6,395 bases of DNA. Origin: Lachnospiraceae bacterium UBA3645. GTDB lineage: Bacteria; Bacillota; Clostridia; Lachnospirales; Lachnospiraceae. Below the pieces are notes generated by a model. It worked only from the letters and a program-made list of their open reading frames with translations, ran no database searches and was not told the DNA's origin. This document shows positions 1 through 6,205 of this stretch, in pieces. Where the stretch lies: contig DFKM01000240.1 in assembly GCA_002373555.1 (NCBI GenBank), positions 1-6,395 on the forward strand, given 5' to 3'. Within the stretch, counting starts at the first letter, position 1. Each line of letters opens with the position of its first letter. The position numbers and the translations under genes were made by a program.

Positions 1-49
1 GACCTCTCGCGTGTGAGGCGAACGCTCATCCCAGCTGAGCTACGATCCC
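1..49 (-). tRNA. tRNA-Val (anticodon CAC), 3' part cut off by the window edge
   Basis: The minus strand from 49 downward reads as a 5' tRNA portion. It has a 7-base acceptor strand (GGGATCG), TA at positions 8-9, D-stem GCTC/GAGC around a 9-base loop, and an anticodon stem TTCGC/GCGAG closing the loop CTCACAC. The anticodon is CAC at 15-13, which decodes GUG valine. The start of the variable region (AGGTC) is the last thing seen; the T-arm and 3' acceptor strand lie outside the window. It has its own promoter just upstream (68-95) and lies 100 bases downstream of tRNA-Ser on the same strand. Confidence 0.93.
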
Positions 50-67
50 GAAAGAATTACCTACGCT

Positions 68-95
68 AGTATAGCACGATTCCGCAAAAAATCAA
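68..95 (-). promoter_or_regulatory. Promoter of tRNA-Val
   Basis: On the minus strand a -35-like TTGATT (95-90) is followed after 16 bases by a -10 TATACT (73-68). The -10 is preceded by TGC, giving an extended -10 (TGCTATACT). The predicted start is near 60-61, about 11 bases before the mature tRNA 5' end at 49, a normal short tRNA leader. The 100-base gap between the two tRNAs contains little else. Confidence 0.75.
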
Positions 96-149
96 GTGCG
101 GATCGGACGATATTTGCGAAGGAATATAGAAACGGAAAGAATCCGGAAA

Positions 150-237
150 CGGAGAGTGTGGGATTCGAACCCACGTGCCGGGAAACCGACAACCGCATTT
201 CGAGTGCGGCTCGTTATGACCACTTCGATAACTCTCC
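150..237 (-). tRNA. tRNA-Ser (anticodon CGA)
   Basis: This is a complete class II tRNA on the minus strand. The acceptor strands GGAGAGT (237-231) and ACTCTCC (157-151) pair, with a G discriminator at 150 and no encoded CCA. The anticodon stem CCGCA/TGCGG closes the loop CTCGAAA, with anticodon CGA at 202-200 reading UCG serine. A long variable arm follows the anticodon stem, as expected for serine tRNAs. The T-arm has stem GTGGG/CCCAC around TTCGAAT. The gene lies downstream of the DUF6465 gene and has its own promoter. No U-tract hairpin is visible after it, so its transcript may run on towards tRNA-Val. Confidence 0.97.
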
Positions 238-265
238 ATACTGTCACAAAGTGACGCCGGCACAC

Positions 266-294
266 ATTATAACATGCGCCGGCGGATTATGCAA
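266..294 (-). promoter_or_regulatory. Promoter of tRNA-Ser
   Basis: The minus strand shows TTGCAT (294-289), a 17-base spacer, and a consensus -10 TATAAT (271-266). Predicted transcription starts near 259, about 20 bases before the mature tRNA 5' end at 237. A perfect 7-base inverted repeat, CGCCGGC at 255-261 and GCCGGCG at 278-284, brackets the -10. A second small one, GTCAC/GTGAC at 243-255, lies in the tRNA 5' leader. Confidence 0.8.
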
Positions 295-325
295 CGACTT
301 CTCTTTTTTCGTCCGTGACAATCGA

Positions 326-694
326 TTACAGGGAAACCTTGCCCGTGATCTTGTCATTGATGACATAGTAAGCTGCGCCGTCCTCGGGCTTGATGTAGAG
401 CTCGATGGATTTTACGCTGGAGAAACGATGTCCCTGTGCGGTAAAGGCAGCCTCGACTTTCGCCATGATATCGCTTTCCTTATATTCGGCACCTGCAAAC
501 TGGATATAGGTCTCGCGGACCATGAGCTTTGTAACTTCTTTCTTGGCAGCCTTGGTCGCTTTCTCCGTTACCTTCTTAGCTTCCTTTGTCGCTTTCTTCG
601 CACTGGCTTTCGCTTTCTTTACTGTCTCTTTTGCAGTATCCATTGCGAGATCTTTGGTGGATTCGATGGTTTCCTTGACTTCTTCCTTGTTCAT
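326..694 (-). CDS. DUF6465-family small protein with Lys/Ala-rich N-terminal tail
   Basis: This 122-residue protein has two parts. Residues about 1-57 are very rich in Lys, Ala, Glu and Thr with no Pro or Gly, predicting a long charged helix of the histone-H1-like, LEA-like or phasin-like kind. Residues about 58-121 form a compact domain, with YIQFAG near 63-68, ELYIKPEDGAAYYVI near 98-112 and a C-terminal TGKV. From memory, that domain matches DUF6465, found mostly in Clostridia and of unknown function. There is no signal peptide or membrane segment, so it is probably cytoplasmic. The ATG at 694 is supported by an AAAGGAG ribosome site at 710-704, with 9 bases between AGGAG and the ATG. It has its own promoter (805-833) and a pairing-rich leader. 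No U-tract terminator is visible after the stop, so readthrough into tRNA-Ser is possible. The basic tail could bind nucleic acid or a surface polymer; that is inference. Confidence 0.88.
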   Translation of the reverse strand: MNKEEVKETIESTKDLAMDTAKETVKKAKASAKKATKEAKKVTEKATKAAKKEVTKLMVRETYIQFAGAEYKESDIMAKVEAAFTAQGHRFSSVKSIELYIKPEDGAAYYVINDKITGKVSL

Positions 695-703
695 GAAAAT
701 ACG

Positions 704-721
704 CTCCTTTCATAAGGATCA
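704..721 (-). promoter_or_regulatory. Ribosome site of the DUF6465 gene with a possible sequestering hairpin
   Basis: The Shine-Dalgarno AAAGGAG lies at 710-704. Immediately upstream on the minus strand is TCCTT (718-714), which can pair perfectly with AAGGA (709-705) of the Shine-Dalgarno across a 4-base loop. The same TCCT also belongs to TGATCCT (721-715), which is exactly complementary to AGGATCA (787-781) at the start of the leader. The two pairings exclude each other. The complementarity is seen in the sequence; any regulatory use is inference. Confidence 0.4.
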
Positions 722-732
722 GAAATATTGGA

Positions 733-760
733 ATACGTCAGTCCCTATTGTCTGACGTAT
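733..760 (-). promoter_or_regulatory. 9-bp perfect inverted repeat in the DUF6465 leader
   Basis: ATACGTCAG at 733-741 and CTGACGTAT at 752-760 are exact inverted copies separated by 10 bases. The repeat lies inside the predicted transcribed leader, enclosed by the AGGATCA/TGATCCT pairing (781-787 with 715-721). It could be an RNA hairpin or a protein-binding dyad. It is not followed by a U-tract, so it is not a simple intrinsic terminator. Confidence 0.55.
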
Positions 761-804
761 GCAGGTCGTGGTTTTGTAAGTGATCCTCGCTCTTACGGTT
801 CTCT

Positions 805-833
805 ACTCTAGCACAGAACATAATTTAATGCAA
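805..833 (-). promoter_or_regulatory. Sigma-A-type promoter of the DUF6465 gene
   Basis: On the minus strand TTGCAT (833-828) is followed after exactly 17 bases by TAGAGT (810-805), and TGC precedes the -10 (extended -10). The predicted start near 798 gives a leader of about 104 nt before the ATG at 694. The promoter sits in the 174-base gap after the beta-propeller gene. No strong terminator separates the two genes: only a weak 5-bp stem (GAATC/GATTC, 853-868) without a U-tract follows the beta-propeller stop. Confidence 0.72.
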
Positions 834-868
834 GTGAAAAGTGATAATTCATGAATCTTTAAGGATTC

Positions 869-2839
869 TTAAGGAATGACTTTCCATTCTTTACCGGTCA
901 TGGAAAATGCTGTCACATCGTTACCGACTATGTAAAAAGTTTCCTCTGCGTACAGGCCGCGGACAGCATCGTCATCTTCCGTTTCGGCATGCAGAAGTTT
1001 TTCAAAACCTTTTCCGGCCTGCCAGGTAAAGACATTGTAGTACGGCATCCAGGCGACATCCTCCTCTCCTTCCAGGGCCGAAAATCCGATCAGGTTTTTT
1101 CCCGGATCGGCGAGGATCGCTTTGTAATTATAATCGATCGCCGAGGAGGCACGCCCTTCCCTGATCACCATCGTATCTTCTGCTTTGATATCGGTCGGAT
1201 CGGACACGTTGAACATCGTGAGCTTGATACCCAGAAACGTTCCGGTCACGGGATCCGTTTCATAACCGAGGCCGAGCATGTGATCTTCATCCCACGGGTG
1301 CATATAATCCGAAAAGCCGCTGATCTTCAGTTCGCCGAGCAGCTTCGGATGCGCCGGATCGGCAATATCCGCCGCGAAGATCGGATCGGTATTTCTGTAG
1401 GTCACGAAATACGCTGTATCCCCGATATATCTGGCGGCGTAAATGTACTCGCCTTTCGCAATGCCGGTGAGGAAGCCGGTCAGCTCCAGGGAATCCTTAT
1501 CGAGCAGATACAGCCGGTTGTCCGTCTGTCCGGATCCGTTATCGACTGTCGCAAGTACCCGGAGCGTATCCGGTCCTTCAGAGATCGCAAATCTGTCTGT
1601 GATCGAACCCTTCACACTGCATGTGTTTCCTGCAAAAATCCTGCCGTCTCCGTAGGGCATGCTGATGATCTTTGTAGATCCGGAACCGTACAGATAATCA
1701 TTATAGTAAAGCCATACGGCGGAAGGACCGACATACACCTGGGCATAATGCAGGAAGATGAATTTGGCATCATCGAAGACTTCCGGCGTGCTTTCCGTAA
1801 AGGTAGACGCCAGGATCCCGGAATCGGAATCTTCCGCCATGTAAATGCTGTCCGCCGGGATCATTTTGTCCGCAGCCTGCGGCACCCACTGCTCCGGAGC
1901 GTTCATCTTTCCATCTTTCTCAAAAGCTTCCGCATACAGATAAACATTCGTGAACAGGGTAATGCGGCTGCCCTGCTTTCTAGCGGTGTTGTAATAGCCG
2001 TCCTGGGTAAAAAGGCCCGTAAACTGCGGCGCTTCCCCGGAAATATCATATACGGCTGCGAATGTCCGGACCTGATCCGGAATCCCCTCCGGCCGCGCAT
2101 AGTCCTGCCCGAACTGCTGCAGTTCAGCTGTCTTCGTCATTTCACCGATGACAGTCAGATACTTTTCATCCAGGAAGAGCTCCAGAATATTGTCGGAAGC
2201 CTGCGGATCCGGCAGTTCGATGGTGCTCTCCGCACCCGGCCTGCCGTCCCGAATATCGGTACGGATGACGGAGGTTCCGGATACTCTGTAAATATATTTG
2301 CCGTCTGTCTTTACGAGATCGCTTTCATCAATGCCTTCCACCATGACATTGGTTCCGGAATGATTCGAAGCACCGGTCGCCGCTGCTTCTTTTGCTGCCG
2401 TACCGGAATCCGCAAGCGGCGCTTCTTCTGTAACGATATCCTCAGCCGCAGCTTCCGTCATATAAGCAATATCCCCGTCCAGGATCTGTGCATCGTTATA
2501 CAGCTTCAGCATGGTATAAACTTCATCGTAGTTCCCCGCCGCAGGAACTGCTGCTTCTCCGGATGCCGAGTGATTGATTTCAGAAGCTTCCGTTTCTTCC
2601 TGAAGGAGCCCGGAAGCCGCTTCCTGCTGTGTTTCTTGTGTAACGGAGGTCTGTTCATAATGGTTTACTGCGATGCCTGTCCGCATGACGGAATAGCCGA
2701 CAAGCAGTGTCATACACGCAGCCGCTGCAACAGGGATCACCCAGATCCGTTTTCTGCGCACCGGTTCCTTCTGCAGTGCTTCTTCGATCAGTTCATCGTC
2801 TATATGATTCATGCCGTTTAACAGATCTTCCGGTCTCAT
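869..2839 (-). CDS. Single-pass membrane protein with C-terminal beta-propeller, candidate anti-sigma or sensor partner of the ECF sigma factor
   Basis: This 656-residue protein belongs to the Beta_propel family (Pfam PF09826; secreted proteins distantly related to WD-40). Residues 1-31 are a short tail with IDDELIEEA at 13-21 and a basic RRKR stretch before one hydrophobic segment at about 32-52. Next comes a Glu/Ala/Ser-rich linker (about 60-160), then the family signature VEGIDESDLVKTDGKYIY at 167-184, then about 470 residues of repeating beta-rich blades. The positive-inside rule puts the N-terminus in the cytoplasm and the propeller outside. No lipobox Cys is evident. The start overlaps the sigma factor stop as ATGA, and AGAGGGG lies 8 bases upstream (2854-2848), so translation is probably coupled. 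Short N-terminal tails of this IDxxxIEEA type are, as I recall, common in predicted clostridial anti-sigma proteins; holding the sigma factor is inferred, not shown. A ligand for the propeller is unknown. Confidence 0.9.
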   Translation of the reverse strand: MRPEDLLNGMNHIDDELIEEALQKEPVRRKRIWVIPVAAAACMTLLVGYSVMRTGIAVNHYEQTSVTQETQQEAASGLLQEETEASEINHSASGEAAVPAAGNYDEVYTMLKLYNDAQILDGDIAYMTEAAAEDIVTEEAPLADSGTAAKEAAATGASNHSGTNVMVEGIDESDLVKTDGKYIYRVSGTSVIRTDIRDGRPGAESTIELPDPQASDNILELFLDEKYLTVIGEMTKTAELQQFGQDYARPEGIPDQVRTFAAVYDISGEAPQFTGLFTQDGYYNTARKQGSRITLFTNVYLYAEAFEKDGKMNAPEQWVPQAADKMIPADSIYMAEDSDSGILASTFTESTPEVFDDAKFIFLHYAQVYVGPSAVWLYYNDYLYGSGSTKIISMPYGDGRIFAGNTCSVKGSITDRFAISEGPDTLRVLATVDNGSGQTDNRLYLLDKDSLELTGFLTGIAKGEYIYAARYIGDTAYFVTYRNTDPIFAADIADPAHPKLLGELKISGFSDYMHPWDEDHMLGLGYETDPVTGTFLGIKLTMFNVSDPTDIKAEDTMVIREGRASSAIDYNYKAILADPGKNLIGFSALEGEEDVAWMPYYNVFTWQAGKGFEKLLHAETEDDDAVRGLYAEETFYIVGNDVTAFSMTGKEWKVIP

Positions 2840-3387
2840 AATGTATACCCCTCTCTGTTCAGATGCTCCCGGAGACGATTTCTCGTCCGGTGCAGATTTA
2901 CCTTCACGCGGCTCTCCGTGCTGCCGGTGACGTCCGCGATCTCCCTGACGGATTCGCCAAACCAGTAACGCAGGATGAACATGCGCCTGGAATCCGGATT
3001 CTGGCTGTACAGGAATGCGGAGAGCGTACGGCCCAGCTCGTGCATGTCAATCCCCTCTTCCACGCTGCCGCCGGGAATACACGCAAGGAGCTCATCGGAA
3101 AGCTCCCCGACGACGGCTTTCCGTTTTGCCGCGTTCAGCCGGGAAAGACGATGACCGATATGATTCCGGAGGACCTTCAGAAGCCAGGCGCAGAAATGCA
3201 CAGGCCGGACGGGCGGGATCGAATTCCAGGCCGACAGATATGTGTCGTTTACGCATTCCTCTCCGTCTTCCTTTGCCAGCAGATTGTCTGCCAGATGGTG
3301 CAGCCGGCTTCCGTATTTGCTGTCGGTCTCGGAGATCGCCCGCTCATCCCTTTCAAAATACAGGCTGATGATCTCAATATCTTCCAT
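2836..3387 (-). CDS. ECF-type RNA polymerase sigma factor
   Basis: This 183-residue sigma-70 family protein is of ECF size and layout. Region 2 spans about residues 10-85, including EECVNDTYLSAWNSIPP at 43-59, the stretch that contacts core polymerase and the -10 element. Region 4 spans about 117-176, with the -35-reading helix-turn-helix RYWFGESVREIADVTGSTES at 140-159 followed by a basic RVKVNLHRTRNRLREHL helix. There is no region 1 or 3 and no C-terminal extension. The ATG at 3387 has AAAGGGA (3400-3394) 6 bases upstream. The stop overlaps the start of the beta-propeller gene. This adjacency, and the membrane location of the partner, suggests a cell-envelope or extracellular signal pathway. 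A possible ECF-like promoter lies upstream (3432-3457), consistent with autoregulation. The regulon cannot be told from this window. Confidence 0.93.
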   Translation of the reverse strand: MEDIEIISLYFERDERAISETDSKYGSRLHHLADNLLAKEDGEECVNDTYLSAWNSIPPVRPVHFCAWLLKVLRNHIGHRLSRLNAAKRKAVVGELSDELLACIPGGSVEEGIDMHELGRTLSAFLYSQNPDSRRMFILRYWFGESVREIADVTGSTESRVKVNLHRTRNRLREHLNREGYTL

Positions 3388-3431
3388 TGCGGGTCCCTTT
3401 CTGTGAATATAAGTCTGCGTTCATCCTTACA

Positions 3432-3457
3432 GTACCGTTTGATTCCGGAAGGTTACA
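3432..3457 (-). promoter_or_regulatory. Possible ECF-type (autoregulated) promoter of the sigma factor gene
   Basis: On the minus strand TGTAACC (3457-3451) resembles the AAC-containing -35 element of many ECF promoters. After 13 bases comes CGGTAC (3437-3432), a loose match to the CGTC/CGTA type of -10. The spacing to a GTAC core is 15 bases after TGTAACC, in the usual range. Transcription would start around 3425, giving a leader of about 38 nt. No good sigma-A alternative was found: TATATT at 3411-3406 lacks a -35 partner and is very close to the ribosome site. The -10 match is imperfect, so confidence is modest. Confidence 0.35.
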
Positions 3458-3464
3458 TCTGAAC

Positions 3465-3507
3465 AAAAAAAGCGGTATAAAGTCTTTCTGCAAGACGATT
3501 ATACCGC
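3465..3507 (-). terminator. Intrinsic terminator after citXG
   Basis: GCGGTATAA (3507-3499, minus strand) pairs with TTATACCGC (3480-3472), and an inner GTCTT/AAGAC stem extends it. Seven U residues follow (3471-3465). It lies 29 bases beyond the citXG stop and separates the AKR-citXG transcript from the sigma factor gene. The 148-base gap (3388-3535) otherwise holds only the putative sigma factor promoter and ribosome site. Confidence 0.92.
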
Positions 3508-3535
3508 ATAAATTCTGTCTGAAACAGCAAAGCTT

Positions 3536-4933
3536 TTATAAGAGCCAGGAAAGGAGATACAGCCAGTAGGTCAGCGCGAGCAGATCGGCACATCCGCCTG
3601 CACTGAGATTCTTTTCGATAAAGGACCGGTCGAGCGCCCGGATCACGCTTTCCGTCGGTTCCGGATCCTTAGCAAGAAGGCTCCGGATCTCCTCTTTGAC
3701 CTGCAGCTGCACCTCTCTGGAAGAACGTTTGATCATATTGGAATCATCTACGTTGGCAAGCAGATGGAGCAGCGCAAGGGAACCGGCGCGCTGATAGTCC
3801 ATGCCGGCATCCAGATACTCCGCCAGATACGGCCAGCAGAACCGCTGTACCGACAGAAAACCGCCGGCTGCTTCCGCTCGGATCCCGCCCAGGCGGAATT
3901 TCTCATACTGCTCTTCACCCGCTGTGCGGATGTGTCCGTCTTCCAGCGGCAGAAGACGGAAATCCTCTTTCAGGGCCGGTGCAGCGATCTTGGACGCCGT
4001 AGCCAGGATCTGGGGAAGCAGTGTTTCCCGTTCGGTATAGGAAGCTGTGACATAGCCCGCAGCAGCTGCCAGAATGCCGAGTGAGAAGATCATGCCTTTA
4101 TGCGTGTTGACTCCGCCTGTAGCCTGCAGCATGGCGTTTTCCGCCTCTATGCCGATCGGGCGGATATATTTCAGGACGCTCTCCGCCGATTCATTCTGCA
4201 GTTCGAATCCGGCCGCAGCAAACCGGGTGAAATAGGTTTCCAGCGCATAGGTGCTCTTTTCAAACAATGCGACATCCATGTCGGTATGGGAACCGGAATT
4301 CTCAAGGTCGACCAGGCCCGGCTTCGGTGTGGTATACACCTCCATCAGCATGGCCTGCCGGCACAGTCTGCCGATCATATCGGAGGAAAGCCTGTATCTG
4401 CCGCACTGGGCGAGCAGCAGCCGCACGGTGGCATCCTGGATCTCTTCCACGGTATGGGCACGGCTTCTGGCGCAGATGCCGTCTGTTTTTCCGCAGACCA
4501 GACATGGTCTCGCAGCGAGGCCCAGTTCTGTCCGGGATACCTTCTCTCCGTCCGGCTTCAGCACATCGATGTCAAAGAGCCTGCCGGCAGGTTCTTCCTC
4601 CTCCAGGGGAAGCAGTACTTTCTTCACTTCATACGCGTCTGCATGCACAGAGAGATATCCTTCTGGTCCGTATACGTTATCCGCGATAAATGAATCGGCA
4701 GGAGGCATGCGGCTGACCAGAAGTGTATTCCTGATGAGGTCAAAGGTATTATAGAAAACTTCCTCGGCCAGTGGGAAACGTTTGACCGGTCCGGCAATAT
4801 TCAATGTAAAACAGACCAGCGTACACGGGTTTTTGATCTGTGCGCGCATCTGTCTGCGGACGCGGTCTTCCCGGCCTTTCAGCATAACAGGCAGGGTAAC
4901 TTCGGGGCCAATGATCCAGTTGGTGCTTTTCAT
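3536..4933 (-). CDS. citXG: Bifunctional CitX-CitG: apo-citrate lyase prosthetic group transferase and triphosphoribosyl-dephospho-CoA synthase
   Basis: This 465-residue protein fuses two cytoplasmic enzymes that make and attach the citrate lyase cofactor. The CitX half (about 1-168) transfers phosphoribosyl-dephospho-CoA to the acyl carrier subunit. It shows GPEGYLSV (89-96), GRLFDIDVL (117-125) and RPCLVCG (142-148), matching E. coli CitX as I recall it. The CitG half (about 175-465) joins ATP and dephospho-CoA to form the triphosphoribosyl precursor. It shows EVYTTPKPGLVD (198-209), GSHTDMD (214-220), GVNTHKG (274-280), ANVDDSNMIKR (393-403) and GGCADLLALTYWL (446-458). Such fusions are known, for example in Haemophilus. 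The ATG at 4933 has AAAGGAA 8 bases upstream. The gene lies 54 bases after the AKR gene with no terminator between, so cotranscription is likely. Oddly, no citrate lyase subunit (citD, citE, citF), ligase (citC) or citrate transporter gene is in the window. Confidence 0.93.
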   Translation of the reverse strand: MKSTNWIIGPEVTLPVMLKGREDRVRRQMRAQIKNPCTLVCFTLNIAGPVKRFPLAEEVFYNTFDLIRNTLLVSRMPPADSFIADNVYGPEGYLSVHADAYEVKKVLLPLEEEEPAGRLFDIDVLKPDGEKVSRTELGLAARPCLVCGKTDGICARSRAHTVEEIQDATVRLLLAQCGRYRLSSDMIGRLCRQAMLMEVYTTPKPGLVDLENSGSHTDMDVALFEKSTYALETYFTRFAAAGFELQNESAESVLKYIRPIGIEAENAMLQATGGVNTHKGMIFSLGILAAAAGYVTASYTERETLLPQILATASKIAAPALKEDFRLLPLEDGHIRTAGEEQYEKFRLGGIRAEAAGGFLSVQRFCWPYLAEYLDAGMDYQRAGSLALLHLLANVDDSNMIKRSSREVQLQVKEEIRSLLAKDPEPTESVIRALDRSFIEKNLSAGGCADLLALTYWLYLLSWLL

Positions 4934-4987
4934 GATTCTGGTTCCTTTTCCGGCATCGGACTCGGCCGGGCTTTCTATTTTGATCGG

Positions 4988-6175
4988 TCAGAACGGTCTG
5001 CCGCTTTTCGTGATCTTTTCTCCGGTATAGGTCCTTCCGGCGCCTTCGGCATCGAAGAAGTCAGAGGCTTTCTCAAGGAGCGCCCTGATCGGCAGATGCT
5101 GCGGGCAGTAAGTCTCACAGTTTCCGCAGTGCAGACAGTCCTCCATCTTTCCGTAGCCGTCGGAGATCAGGTTGGCATACATTTCCTTCTCAGAGGACCA
5201 GCTGGGGTTCGTATCCAGCTTTTCCTGATTGTACAGCGCAAAATAGCTGGGGATATTGAGATTCATCGGACAGCGGTCCGCTTCCACGCAGTAGCGGCAG
5301 CCCGTGCACTGTATGGAAATGCTGGAATTCAGGATGATCCGGACTTTGTCAAGCGCTGCGAGTTCCTCTTCGGTCAGAGGCACTGCTTCCTGCATGGTCT
5401 TCATATTGTCGGCAAGCTGGGCCTCATCGCTCATTCCGGAGAGGACCATAAAGACACCGGGCAGACCTGCGGCGAAACGGATCGCCCAGGACGCCGGGCT
5501 CCAGTCGGGGTGTACTTTCCGCAGGACTGCTTCTGCTTCCTTCGGGATATTGGCAAGCGTACCGCCCTTTACGGGTTCCATGACGATCACGGGTTTGCCG
5601 TGGCGAACGGCTGCTTCGTAACATTTGCGGCTCTGAATCCCTTCATTTTCCCAGTCCAGATAGTTGATCTGCAGCTGGACAAATTCGAGCTGCGGAAATT
5701 CGGAAAATGTACGGTCGACAAAATCCCCCGTATCATGGCAGGAAAATCCAAGCTTTCTGATCTTCCCTTCGTCTTTCATCCGCTGCAGGAAACCGACCGT
5801 GTCGAGCTTCCTGGCAGTGTCGATGCAGGAAGAATTCAGATTATGGATCAGGTAAAAATCAAAGTAATCTACGCCGCATTTCTGTAGCTGTTCATAAAAG
5901 ATCTTTTCCTGCTGCTCTTTTGTCTCGAACATGCCCATCGGCATCTTGGTCGCGACAGTAAAGCTGTCTCTCGGATAACGCGCGACGACCGTTTTCCCGG
6001 TGACCGGTTCACTCTGAAATTCATGATACATATAGGCAGAGTCAAAATAACTGAATCTACCGGCCATGAACATATCCACCATACCTGCAGTACGTTCGAC
6101 ATCAATACTGCCTTTATCATTCTTATCTGTGATGGGAAGCCGCATCATACCGAAGCCGAGCTTTTTCTGTTCCAT
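4988..6175 (-). CDS. Aldo/keto reductase with C-terminal ferredoxin-type double 4Fe-4S domain
   Basis: This 395-residue cytoplasmic oxidoreductase has an N-terminal aldo/keto reductase barrel (about 1-275) and a C-terminal iron-sulfur domain (about 285-365), the COG1453-type layout common in anaerobes. The catalytic tetrad is visible: Asp45 and Tyr50 in FDSAYMYH, Lys77 in VATKMP and His111 in YLIHNL. Cluster 1 ligands are Cys290, 293, 296 and 302 (the last followed by Pro). Cluster 2 ligands are Cys347, 350, 353 and 357 (again followed by Pro). The layout suggests electron exchange between ferredoxin or another carrier, NAD(P)H and a carbonyl substrate; the substrate is unknown. I chose the ATG at 6175 because GGAGGG lies 8 bases upstream and homology begins with LGFGMMRLPI. 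An in-frame extension to 6349 would run through a promoter and a terminator. It leads the probable operon with citXG. Confidence 0.93.
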   Translation of the reverse strand: MEQKKLGFGMMRLPITDKNDKGSIDVERTAGMVDMFMAGRFSYFDSAYMYHEFQSEPVTGKTVVARYPRDSFTVATKMPMGMFETKEQQEKIFYEQLQKCGVDYFDFYLIHNLNSSCIDTARKLDTVGFLQRMKDEGKIRKLGFSCHDTGDFVDRTFSEFPQLEFVQLQINYLDWENEGIQSRKCYEAAVRHGKPVIVMEPVKGGTLANIPKEAEAVLRKVHPDWSPASWAIRFAAGLPGVFMVLSGMSDEAQLADNMKTMQEAVPLTEEELAALDKVRIILNSSISIQCTGCRYCVEADRCPMNLNIPSYFALYNQEKLDTNPSWSSEKEMYANLISDGYGKMEDCLHCGNCETYCPQHLPIRALLEKASDFFDAEGAGRTYTGEKITKSGRPF

Positions 6176-6205
6176 AAGATCATCCCTCCGTTTGTTTGTC
6201 CCATC

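Noticed and set aside
158..715. A 185-codon plus-strand open frame
   Set aside because: It runs through tRNA-Ser and its promoter and is antisense to the DUF6465 gene. Its Phe/Leu-rich stretch is the reverse of the Lys-rich tail.
776..796. GTAAG/CTTAC 5-bp stem at the 5' end of the DUF6465 leader
   Set aside because: It is short with an 11-base loop, and it encloses one arm of the longer AGGATCA pairing. It is too weak to call alone.
989..2821. A 610-codon open frame on the plus strand, antisense to the beta-propeller gene
   Set aside because: It mirrors the codons of a well-supported gene, has no recognisable domain, and carries the Arg/Ile/His-rich composition typical of an antisense shadow.
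3406..3411. TATATT as a sigma-A -10 for the sigma factor gene
   Set aside because: No acceptable -35 lies 16-18 bases upstream and the start would fall almost on the ribosome site.
4934..4987. CCGGC/GCCGG hairpin between the AKR and citXG genes
   Set aside because: It has only 5 bp, no U-tract, and lies next to the citXG ribosome site, so it is not a convincing terminator.
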